From the NCBI GenBank assembly GCA_937915885.1, contig CALGGP010000369.1, forward strand, positions 1 through 7,149: a stretch of 7,149 nucleotides of DNA. Reading direction: 5' to 3'. Within the stretch, counting starts at the first letter, position 1, and each line of letters opens with the position of its first letter. The notes below the pieces were generated by a model. The model searched no databases and was not told the origin of the DNA. It saw only the letters and a program-made list of their open reading frames with translations. A program made the translations under genes and the position numbers. Source of the DNA: an uncultured Selenomonadales bacterium. Its GTDB lineage: Bacteria; Bacillota; Negativicutes; Selenomonadales; Selenomonadaceae. This document shows positions 1 through 6,800 of this stretch, piece by piece.

Positions 1-17
1 GTGTGCTCTTCCGATCT
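1..17 (+). other. Residual Illumina sequencing adapter (artefact)
   Basis: The first 17 bases, GTGTGCTCTTCCGATCT, are identical to the 3' end of the Illumina TruSeq read-2 adapter. They are library sequence left on the contig end, not organismal DNA. Genomic sequence probably begins at base 18. This also suggests that base 1 is a true contig end rather than a cut inside a longer contig. Confidence 0.95.
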
Positions 18-113
18 ACATTCTCCGGCTGTCCGCGCGGTGTGGACATTCAACGAAAAGATCGGTCGCCGTCGACGCGGCTTTGAAGGCTGACACCTTC
101 GATCGATCGCGTT
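18..113. other. Short non-coding stretch downstream of the RTX genes
   Basis: No convincing coding region is seen here. A small inverted repeat, GAAGG (85-89) and CCTTC (96-100), could form a 5-bp hairpin with a 6-base loop. It is not followed by a T-run on either strand, so it is not called a terminator. Confidence 0.4.
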
Positions 114-190
114 GGGCGCCGCCGACGCGGGTGGGAACCGCTCCATAAGTTGGGCGCCAACCTTCGTGGGCGGGAGCGTCGGTGGCGCCC
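114..190 (-). repeat. 77-bp palindromic element, copy 1, 3' of an RTX gene
   Basis: The element has 15-base terminal inverted arms at 114-128 and 176-190 (beginning GGGCGCC, ending GGCGCCC), pairing throughout with one G-T wobble. A copy of the same 77-bp length lies at 3713-3789 (about 80% identical), and an inverted relative lies at 3335-3413. It begins 8 bp after the stop codon of the 518-residue RTX gene, so it would form a strong stem in the 3' end of that transcript. There is no U-tract after the stem, so a role as a 3' stabiliser or Rho-type end is as plausible as intrinsic termination. A small non-autonomous mobile repeat is another possibility; no flanking target duplication is obvious. 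Confidence 0.75.
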
Positions 191-198
191 CATAAAAT

Positions 199-1755
199 TT
201 ACTTTCTCTTTTTCTCGCCGACGGCGATCACCTTATCGAACTTCGACGTGTTTAGCGCCTGCTCGCTGTCCAAATCGCCGATCGCCGTCAATGTCTCCGG
301 CAATATGATCGACGCCAATTGATCCGACGATTCCAAGTTGACGTTCAGGAAATAATCCTTGAAATTGATCGTGCCGTCGCCGACACGCAAAATCAGATCA
401 GCACCGTCGTCGGACATCAGCGCCTCGTCGTAGTCGAATCCGATCTGCGTTTTCGCGGTCGAGCCGTACACCGTATCATTTCCGTCACCGTCGTAGTAGC
501 TGATCTCTTCGACGCCGCCGCCAAGCTGAATCACATCATCGCCGGGACCGCCGTGAATCGTGCTGCCCGAACTGTACACCCAATTGACGATCGTATCGTT
601 GCCCGAGCCCGCGCCGACCACCACGTCGAGCGCACCGTAATTGGAGATATAATCGTCGCCGTCGACGCCCGCTATCGTCACGTTGTACGCATAATTGGAA
701 ATGTAATCGTCGCCCGCGCCGCCTTCGATCCAAACGTTGTTGCCGCTCGCAAAATTCATGATCCGATCATTGCCGTCGCCGCCCGCAATGTCGCCGTCGC
801 GCCCCGTGTTGGCGATCGTATCGGCGCCGTCGCCCGCGTCGATGTATGCATTCACTCCGATGTTGTAGATATAGTCGGAACCCGCGCCCCCGCGCAATAT
901 CGCGTCTTTGCCCGAGTTCTGAATGTTATCGTTGTCGTCGCCGCCGTCGATTGAAACGCCCTGCACCACGCTCAACATCACATCATTGCCCGACCCGCCA
1001 ATCAGCGAACTGTAAGCGCCGTAGTTGAGAACGGTATCGTTGCCGTCGCCGAGATCAATGTAATCGAGCGATGTCCCCAAATTGTTTATGATGCTGTCGG
1101 AACCCGCACCCCCGATGATCGTAGTCTCAACGGCGTAATTGTTGACTGTATCATTGCCGTCGCCACCGTCGATGTACGAGTTGCTTGCGACCGAGCTGTT
1201 GTAAATATAATCGATGTTGAGCCCGCCGTCGATGCTCACCGACGACGCCCTGTTTTCGATGATGTCAACGCCGTCGCCGCCGCCGATGCTCACGTCCGAG
1301 GCGCTGTTATAAATATCGTCGCCGCCCGCGCCGCCGTCGATGGTCACATGCTTTGCGGAGTTATTAATCGAATCATTACCGTCGCCGCCGAAGAGACGAA
1401 CGGTCGTCCCGATGTTGGAGATGGTGTCGTTGCCCGCGCCGCCGTACACGCTCGATTGCGACCCGAAGTTGTAGATGTAATCAGCGCCCGCGCCTCCGAC
1501 CAGCGACGCATATCTGCCGCCGTAGCTGATCGAATCGTCGCCGTCCGCTCCGTCGATGCTCACGTGTTCGGCGAGCAATCCGAAGACGGTATCATTGCCC
1601 GCGCCCGCGTTGACGTAACCGTTAGGCGCGATCACCTGAATGTTGTCGTCGCCGCCGAGCGCGTTGACGCTGGAGCCTTCGCCTGTCATGGTGATCGAAT
1701 CGGCGTCCGCCGTCCCGTTGATCACCACATTTGCCTCTGCATTTTCGATAGTCAT
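199..1755 (-). CDS. RTX-like calcium-binding beta-roll repeat protein (paralogue A)
   Basis: A complete 518-residue protein of unknown specific role, expected to fold as a calcium-stabilised beta-roll and probably to be exported or surface-located. Residues 1-35 are an N-terminal cap with the motif GTADADSI and VNALGG, shared with its neighbour at 1752-3008. Residues from about 36 to 418 carry roughly 22 GGxGxDxIx-type nonapeptides, mostly spaced 18 residues apart and alternating with Asn-containing half-turns. Residues 419-518 are a closing module (GDGNDTVYG, then TQIGFDYD and GDGTINFKD) followed by the tail SKFDKVIAVGEKKRK. No signal peptide or membrane segment is seen. The start ATG overlaps the upstream stop as ATGA, with AGGAG (1765-1769) 9 bases before it, suggesting translational coupling. 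Relative to its neighbour it has about 37 extra residues (two repeat units) near the N-terminus. It is acidic and rich in Asp, Asn and Gly. Adhesin, surface-layer or matrix roles are all possible; no enzymatic domain is visible. Confidence 0.9.
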   Translation of the reverse strand: MTIENAEANVVINGTADADSITMTGEGSSVNALGGDDNIQVIAPNGYVNAGAGNDTVFGLLAEHVSIDGADGDDSISYGGRYASLVGGAGADYIYNFGSQSSVYGGAGNDTISNIGTTVRLFGGDGNDSINNSAKHVTIDGGAGGDDIYNSASDVSIGGGDGVDIIENRASSVSIDGGLNIDYIYNSSVASNSYIDGGDGNDTVNNYAVETTIIGGAGSDSIINNLGTSLDYIDLGDGNDTVLNYGAYSSLIGGSGNDVMLSVVQGVSIDGGDDNDNIQNSGKDAILRGGAGSDYIYNIGVNAYIDAGDGADTIANTGRDGDIAGGDGNDRIMNFASGNNVWIEGGAGDDYISNYAYNVTIAGVDGDDYISNYGALDVVVGAGSGNDTIVNWVYSSGSTIHGGPGDDVIQLGGGVEEISYYDGDGNDTVYGSTAKTQIGFDYDEALMSDDGADLILRVGDGTINFKDYFLNVNLESSDQLASIILPETLTAIGDLDSEQALNTSKFDKVIAVGEKKRK

Positions 1756-3008
1756 AATGCATCACTCCTGTCGATTGTTTTATTTTTGGTCGCCGCCGCG
1801 ATCATTTTATCGAACTTCGACGGCTCAATCGTAAATGTATTATCCAAATCCCCGAGCTCCGTCAAAGTTTTCGGCTCGACGATCGACGACAGCTGATCGC
1901 TCGTCTCGACTTTGAACAGATCGATTGAAGTGTTTTTGAATGTGATCGAGCCGTCGCCTATCGTCATGATCACGTCGTCGCCCGACTGAGCGATCGAATT
2001 GTACTCGAATCCGAGCTGCGTCTTATTGGTGACGCCGTAGACCGTATCATTGCCGTCGCCCGTCGAGTATTGAAGGACTTCGACGCCGCCCGACAACGAG
2101 ATCACATCGTCGCCCGCGCCTCCGTTGACTGTCACGCTCGATGCCCAATTGTGCTCGACGATCAGATCATTGCCGTCGCCGCCGTTGACGATCACTCCGA
2201 ACGCCCCGTGGTTCTCAACGGTGTCGTCGCCCGCGCCTCCGTACACCGTCACGTCGTAGGTGTAATTGGTCATCGAATCGTTTTCGGCGCCGCCGTCTAT
2301 CCAAGAGTTATTGCCTTGAAAGTCGTTTTGAATGTTGTCGGAGCCCGCCCCGCCGACCACCGTCGCACACTTACCCCGGTTATCGAGCGTATCATTGCCG
2401 TCGCCTCCGACGATGTAAGAATGAAACCCTCCGTTTCTAACACTATAGTCGCCGTTGCGGATTGAATCATCGCCTGCCCCGCCGTCGATTGAAGTGTATT
2501 GACCGTTGTTGTGAATGCGGTCATTGCCCGCACCGCCGCCAATGCTGACCGACTCCCCCGTGTTGTTGAGGTCATCATTGCCGTCGCCGCCGTCAATGGT
2601 GACGGACGCCGCTTCGTTGATGACGAAATCATTGTCGTCGCCGCCGTAAATGCTGACCGACTCCGCTCTGTTTTCGATCGAATCATTTCCTTCGCCGCCG
2701 TTTATCGTGACGGACGCCGCTTTATTTTCGATCGAATCATTTCCGCTGCCGCCGAAGAGATGCACGTTCGTCCCGCTGTTGGTGATGGTATCGTTGCCCG
2801 CCCCGCCGTACACGCTCGATTGCGACCCGAAGTTGCGAATGTAATCCTTGCCCTTGCCCGCGTTGACGTAAACGTTCGGCGCGACCGCTCGAATGGTGTC
2901 GTTGCCACCGAGCGCGTTGACGGTGGAGCCTTCGCCGGACGTGGTGATCGAATCGGCGTCCGCCGTCCCTTTGACGACTACATTTACTTCTGTGTTTTTG
3001 ATTTTCAT
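1752..3008 (-). CDS. RTX-like calcium-binding beta-roll repeat protein (paralogue B)
   Basis: A complete 418-residue protein, paralogous to the downstream 518-residue gene; function beyond calcium-binding beta-roll architecture is unknown. The N-terminus has VVVKGTADADSI and VNALGG, aligning closely with its neighbour. About 16 GGxGxDxIx nonapeptides follow to about residue 312, several in clean 18-residue units of the form SVTIDGGDGNDDLNNTGE. Residues 313-418 form the closing module (TGDGNDTVYG, TQLGFEYNSI, GDGSITFKN) and the conserved tail (PKTLTELGDLD, then EPSKFDKMIAA). The last 11 residues, KNKTIDRSDAL, are read through what looks like a duplicated gene leader. There is no signal peptide or transmembrane helix. 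GGGAG lies 9 bases before the ATG, and the stop of the sepF-like gene is only 6 bp upstream, so the two are very likely co-transcribed. Confidence 0.9.
   Translation of the reverse strand: MKIKNTEVNVVVKGTADADSITTSGEGSTVNALGGNDTIRAVAPNVYVNAGKGKDYIRNFGSQSSVYGGAGNDTITNSGTNVHLFGGSGNDSIENKAASVTINGGEGNDSIENRAESVSIYGGDDNDFVINEAASVTIDGGDGNDDLNNTGESVSIGGGAGNDRIHNNGQYTSIDGGAGDDSIRNGDYSVRNGGFHSYIVGGDGNDTLDNRGKCATVVGGAGSDNIQNDFQGNNSWIDGGAENDSMTNYTYDVTVYGGAGDDTVENHGAFGVIVNGGDGNDLIVEHNWASSVTVNGGAGDDVISLSGGVEVLQYSTGDGNDTVYGVTNKTQLGFEYNSIAQSGDDVIMTIGDGSITFKNTSIDLFKVETSDQLSSIVEPKTLTELGDLDNTFTIEPSKFDKMIAAATKNKTIDRSDAL
1764..1769 (-). promoter_or_regulatory. Ribosome binding site embedded in the upstream gene
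   Basis: On the minus strand AGGAGT precedes TGATGCATT and the ATG at 1755. The site lies inside the last codons of the preceding RTX gene, whose stop TGA (1754-1752) overlaps the ATG. This fits coupled translation and fixes the start of the 518-residue gene. Confidence 0.8.
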
Positions 3009-3014
3009 AATGCA

Positions 3015-3287
3015 TCACTCCCGTCGACTACTTTTTTTGGAAGAATGCCCGTCGTCGGCGTTGAGCGTGACGTTGGTCGGCGCGCACACATACACGTCGT
3101 CGTTAATCCTGTAGATGTCGCCGTCAATCGCCTTCACCGAGCCCGAGATGAAGTCGATGAAACGCTTTTTGTCCTTGGGATCGGTCTGCTCGAAATTGAG
3201 AATGACGGGCATCTGATTGCGCAGGGAATTTGCGGCAAGTTGCACCTCGTCAAAAGTTTTCGGCTTGAGCGTGTTAATGGTTTTCAT
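3015..3287 (-). CDS. sepF: SepF-family (DUF552) protein, short form
   Basis: A 90-residue protein matching the core of SepF, the cytoplasmic FtsZ-binding division protein that helps assemble and anchor the Z-ring. Visible family features in order are FDEVQLAANSLRN (12-24), the first core strand PVILNFE (27-33), the helix KKRFIDFISGS (40-50), the IDGDIYRI turn and strand (54-61), and the final strand DVYVCAPTNVTL (64-75). The tail (HSSKKSSRRE) is basic and looks disordered. Typical bacterial SepF is about 130-200 residues with an N-terminal amphipathic membrane-targeting helix and linker; here the core starts almost at the first Met, so that anchor is missing. The start has AAGGA (3296-3300) 8 bases upstream. 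It is the first gene of a tight set with two RTX genes, an unusual setting, since sepF often lies near division or ylm genes. It may be a specialised paralogue rather than the housekeeping division protein. Family assignment is strong; the role here is uncertain. Confidence 0.85.
   Translation of the reverse strand: MKTINTLKPKTFDEVQLAANSLRNQMPVILNFEQTDPKDKKRFIDFISGSVKAIDGDIYRINDDVYVCAPTNVTLNADDGHSSKKSSRRE
3017..3022 (-). promoter_or_regulatory. Ribosome binding site overlapping the sepF-like stop region
   Basis: On the minus strand CGGGAG is followed by TGATGCATT and the ATG at 3008. The bases also encode the last residues (Arg-Glu) and the start of the TGA stop of the sepF-like gene. The 17-base segment GGAGTGATGCATTATGA is the same at both RTX starts. 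Confidence 0.75.
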
Positions 3288-3295
3288 AGACTACG

Positions 3296-3300
3296 TCCTT
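3296..3300 (-). promoter_or_regulatory. Ribosome binding site of the sepF-like gene
   Basis: AAGGA on the minus strand, 8 bases before the ATG at 3287, supports this start and hence the absence of an N-terminal membrane-targeting helix. No in-frame upstream start with a comparable site was seen. Confidence 0.7.
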
Positions 3301-3334
3301 TCCAAAAGCAATTATGGTTCGGGGGCGACGGGTG

Positions 3335-3413
3335 GGGCGCCGCTCAACGCTCCCACCCTCCGAGCGCGGCGCCCAACTGAGGCTGAGGTTCCCACCCCGC
3401 GTTGGCGGCGCCC
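3335..3413 (+). repeat. 79-bp palindromic element, copy 3, inverted orientation
   Basis: This is the reverse-complement relative of the elements at 114-190 and 3713-3789. The arms are GGGCGCCGCTCAACGC (3335-3350) and GCGTTGGCGGCGCCC (3399-3413), pairing except for one extra or unpaired position. The centre contains the shared GGCGCCCAAC and GGTTCCCACC blocks. Its right half is the first copy of the 97-bp tandem repeat that follows. It lies in the presumed upstream region of the sepF-like gene. Confidence 0.7.
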
Positions 3414-3429
3414 GTCACCCTTCATTTCG

Positions 3430-3457
3430 CATTACGCATTACGCATTACGCATTGCC
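3430..3457 (+). repeat. Heptamer tandem run CATTACG x3 plus variant
   Basis: CATTACG repeats at 3430, 3437 and 3444, followed by CATTGCC at 3451. The run lies inside the first 97-bp unit and resembles the short tandemly repeated heptamers known from some bacterial intergenic regions. Confidence 0.85.
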
Positions 3458-3526
3458 TTTCGTCGGCGCCCAACCGAGGCTGAGGTTCCCACCCCGCGTT
3501 GGCGGCGCCCTTCACCCTTCATTTCG

Positions 3527-3554
3527 CATTACGAATTACGAATTACGCATTGCC
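3527..3554 (+). repeat. Heptamer tandem run with AATTACG variants
   Basis: CATTACG (3527), AATTACG (3534), AATTACG (3541) and CATTGCC (3548) occupy the same place in the second 97-bp unit as the run at 3430-3457, with C to A changes in the middle units. Confidence 0.85.
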
Positions 3555-3610
3555 TTTCGTCGGCGCCCAACGGAGGCTAAGGTTCCCCCCTGCGTTGGCG
3601 GCGCCCCGTC

Positions 3611-3638
3611 AATTAGGAATGAGGAATTAGGAATTGGG
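3611..3638 (+). repeat. Heptamer tandem run of AATTAGG type
   Basis: AATTAGG, AATGAGG, AATTAGG and AATTGGG lie end to end. It is a third heptamer family member, sitting after the third half-palindrome where the other copies have CATTACG or AATTACG runs, so heptamer content differs while the position is kept. Confidence 0.8.
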
Positions 3639-3645
3639 GGTTCGG

Positions 3646-3672
3646 GGGCGTTGACGGTGCCCGCCCTTTTTT
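3646..3672 (+). terminator. Possible plus-strand hairpin with T-run
   Basis: GGGCG (3646-3650) can pair with CGCCC (3662-3666) over an 11-base loop, followed directly by six T bases (3667-3672). The shape fits a weak intrinsic terminator on the plus strand, but no plus-strand gene is seen to end here, so it may be chance. Confidence 0.25.
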
Positions 3673-3712
3673 CCGTCGTCCGTCGAAAGCCGCCGCCTTC
3701 AACCGAGCAAGC

Positions 3713-3789
3713 GGGCGCCGACGACACGGGTGGGAACCGCTATCTTCGTTGGGCGCCGCGCTCCGAGGGTGGGAGTGTCGGCGGCGCCC
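3713..3789 (-). repeat. 77-bp palindromic element, copy 2, 3' of the giant RTX gene
   Basis: Terminal arms GGGCGCCGACGACAC (3713-3727) and GTGTCGGCGGCGCCC (3775-3789) pair with one mismatch. It is colinear over all 77 bp with the element at 114-190. It begins 19 bp after the stop codon of the giant RTX gene, the same relation to a stop codon as copy 1. There is no T-run after the stem on the minus strand. The position suggests a transcript-end or mRNA-stabilising structure, or a small repeat tolerated at gene ends. Confidence 0.75.
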
Positions 3790-3808
3790 CATCATTCGTC
3801 GCTCTCAA

Positions 3809-6800
3809 TTATGCATTTCGCATTGATTTCTTCGCCGCGATCATTTTGTCGAACTTCGACGGCTCAACTGCAAAAATTTTATCCAAATCTCCGAGTTCTG
3901 TCAAAGTTTTCGGCTCGAGGATCGACGACAATTGCTCGCTCGTCTCAACTTTGAAGAGATCAAGCGCCGTGTCTTTAAACGTGATCGAGCCGTCGCCGAT
4001 CTTCATGATCACATCGTCGCCCGATTGAGCGATCGAATCATACGCGAAGTTGAGCTTCGTCCGATCGTTGAATCCATAGATTGTGTCGTTGCCGTCGCCC
4101 GAAGCATAATTGAGCACTTCAAAACCGCCCGCGAGACTGATCACATCGTCGCCCGCGCCGCCGTCAAGCGTCACTCCCGACATTCTGACGCGATCGATCA
4201 GCACATCATTGCCGTCTCCGCCGTTGACGATCGCTCCGATCGCCCCGTAATTTTCGAGCGTATCATCGCCCGCGCCCGCCGCGACCGTCACGTTGTACGC
4301 ATAAGTGATGATCGAATCAGCACCGTCGCCGCTGTCAAGCAATGAATTATTGCCGCGCGCGTTGTTTTGAATCACATCATCGCCCGCGCCCGCAGTGATC
4401 GTCACACTAAATCCGTCGTTCGCAATCGAATCCGCGCCGTCGCCTGCATCGACCACAAAACGCGAGCCGCTGTTGGCGATCGTATCAGCGCCGTCGCCGC
4501 CGAGCACCATCACTTTGTCGCGCGAGTTGTTGATCACATCGTCGTCCGCGCCCGCGTCGATCGTCACATTATCGCCGTTGTTTGCGACCGTATCATTGCC
4601 CGCGCCGCCGTAAATTTTCGCGTCCGAGGCGCTGTTGGAAATTGAATCATTGCCCGCGCCAACGTTGAGCAACGAGCGATAGCCGCTGTTGTAAACGGAA
4701 TCATTTCCGTCGCCGCCGAACACGCTCACCCAAGATGCCTCGTTTCTGATGAAGTCGTCGTCCGCGCCGCCCTCGATCGTCACGTGCGACGTGCCGTTGT
4801 ATATCTCATCATTGCCGTCGCCGCCATCGATCAAAATCATGTGGAACGAACTTTGATTGTCGATGGTATCATTGCCCGCGCCGCCGCGTATCGTCGTATA
4901 GCCGTTTCTGTTGCGAACATAATCATCGTCATTGCCGCCATCGACGACCACACTCGTAGCGCGATTTTCGATCGTGTCATTGCCGTTGCCGCCCGTAATC
5001 GTCAAGCTCGAACCGGAGTTGTTGACCGAATCATCGCCGTCGCCGCCATCGATCGGACTTTGCATGCCCTCGTTGTAAATTTTATCGTTACCCGCGCCGC
5101 CGTTGAGCGTCACATATCCGCGCCAACCGGCATTGTTGATGTAATCGTTGTCGTCGCCGCCGTCGACCTTGACCGTCGAGCCGTTGTTGTAAATCGTATC
5201 GGCGCCCGCGCCCAAGCTGACGTATCTGAAGTCATCGTTGTTGGTGATGTCATCAGCGCCGTCGGTGCCGAGAATTTTCGGGAGCAGCGTCGTAATGTCG
5301 GCGTCTTTGAAAGTGATCGAGCCGTTGCCGATCTTCATCACCACATCGGAGCCCGATTGGATCATCGAATTGAAACTGAAGCCGAGCGTCGTCCGATCGT
5401 CGACTCCGTAAACTGTGTCGTTGCCGTCGCCCGAGCGATACTCAATCCGCGCGGAGCCACCCGTCAAGCTGATCACATCATTGCCCGCACCGCCGTTGAT
5501 CGTCACGTCCGATCCGCTGTTGACGACCGTATCATTGCCGCCGCCCACGCTGATGTATTGAGAATCGTCGGCGTTGGCGATCGAGTCCGCGCCGTTGGTG
5601 CCGAGAACTTTTTTGATCAGCGACATGATGTCGGCGTCCTTGAATGTGATTGAGCCGTTGCCGAGCCTCATCACCACATCGGAGCCCGATTGCGAGATCG
5701 AATCATAGTCGAAGTCGAGCGTCGTCCGATCGTTGAATCCGAAGATGATATCATTGCCGTCGCCCGATCGATACTCAATCTGCGCGGAGCCGCCGTCGAG
5801 GGAGATCACGTCATTACCCGCGCCCGCGTTGAGCGTCACGTCCGAGCCGTCGTTTGTGATCGAATCGTTATCGTCGCCGCCGTCGATTGACGCGCCGTCG
5901 CCGCGATTGGAGATCACATCATTGCCGTTGCCGCCGACGAGCGTCGAGTTCGAGCCGCCGTTTGAGACGATATCATTGCCTTCTTCGCCGTCGATTTTCG
6001 CGTTCGAGCCGTCGTTGTAAATGTAATCCTTGCCATTGCCGCCGTTAATCGTCGCATTCGAGCCGTCGTTGGTGATCGAATCGTTATCGTCGCCGCCGTC
6101 GATTGACGCGCCGTCGCCGTTGTTGGTGATCACATCATTGCCGGCGCCCGCGTTGATCGTCACGTCCGCGCCGCCGTTGCCGACCGTATCATTGCCGTCG
6201 CCCGCGCCGATATATTTGAAGTCGTCGGCGTTGGTGATCGAGTCCGCGCCGTCGGTGCCGACGATTTTCGGGATCACCGTCAGAATGTCGGTATCTTTGA
6301 AAGTGATCGAGCCGTCGCCGATCCTCACGATCACATCAGAGCCCGATTGGATCATCGAATCGAAATTGAATCCGAGCGTCGTTTGATCGTCGGCGCCATA
6401 AATTGTGTCGTTGCCGTCGCCCGACCGATACTCAATCCGCGCGGAGCCGCCCGTCAAACTGATCACGTCATCGCCCGTACCGCCGTTGATCGTCACGTCC
6501 GAGCCGCCGTTGACGACGGTATCATTGCCGCCGCCCACGCTGATGTATTTGAAATCGTCGGTGTTGGTTAGAGAATCGTCGCCGTCCGTGCCGAGCATAT
6601 TCGGGATCAACGTCGAAAGATCGGTGTTCTTGAATGTGATCGAGCCGTCGCCAAGCCGCATCACGATATCCGAGCCCGATTGTCCGATCGAATCATAGTC
6701 GAAGTCGAGCGTCGTCCGATCGTTGAATCCGAAGATGGTATCATTGCCTTCGCCCGACCGATATTCAATCCGCGCCGAGCCGCCCGTCAGACTGATAACA

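Larger units (their letters stand above)
3368..3609 (+). repeat. 97-bp direct tandem repeat, 2.5 copies, carrying heptamer runs
   Basis: The block starting GGCGCCCAAC occurs at 3368, 3465 and 3562, a period of exactly 97 bp twice; the third copy is partial (about 48 bp). Each copy holds a half-palindrome: GGCGCCCAAC pairs with the GTTGGCGGCGCC about 33 bases further on (3401-3412, 3498-3509, 3594-3605) with a 2-base bulge. The first two copies then carry a conserved link and a run of 7-base repeats. The third copy ends in a different heptamer run. Confidence 0.85.

Noticed and set aside
114..190. Classical intrinsic terminator after the 518-residue RTX gene
   Set aside because: The stem is strong, but the transcript after it continues with AACGCGATCGATCG and no U-tract, and the two arms are separated by a long internal segment.
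18..198. A small gene at the left end
   Set aside because: No frame with a start, ribosome site and recognisable product was found, and half the stretch is the palindromic element.
3311..3316. CATAAT on the minus strand as a -10 box for the sepF-like operon
   Set aside because: It resembles TATAAT, but the position 17 bp upstream is CGCCCC, with no -35 likeness, so a promoter cannot be supported from sequence alone.
2499..3380. Long plus-strand open frame of 293 codons, and similar ones at 4784-5653 and 1348-1896
   Set aside because: They run antisense to the RTX genes. Their repetitive Arg/Val/Ala-rich translations (VVDRIIAVAAVD-like) are what the 54-bp repeat gives on the other strand. 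They lack matching ribosome sites and family features, whereas the minus-strand products are clear RTX proteins.
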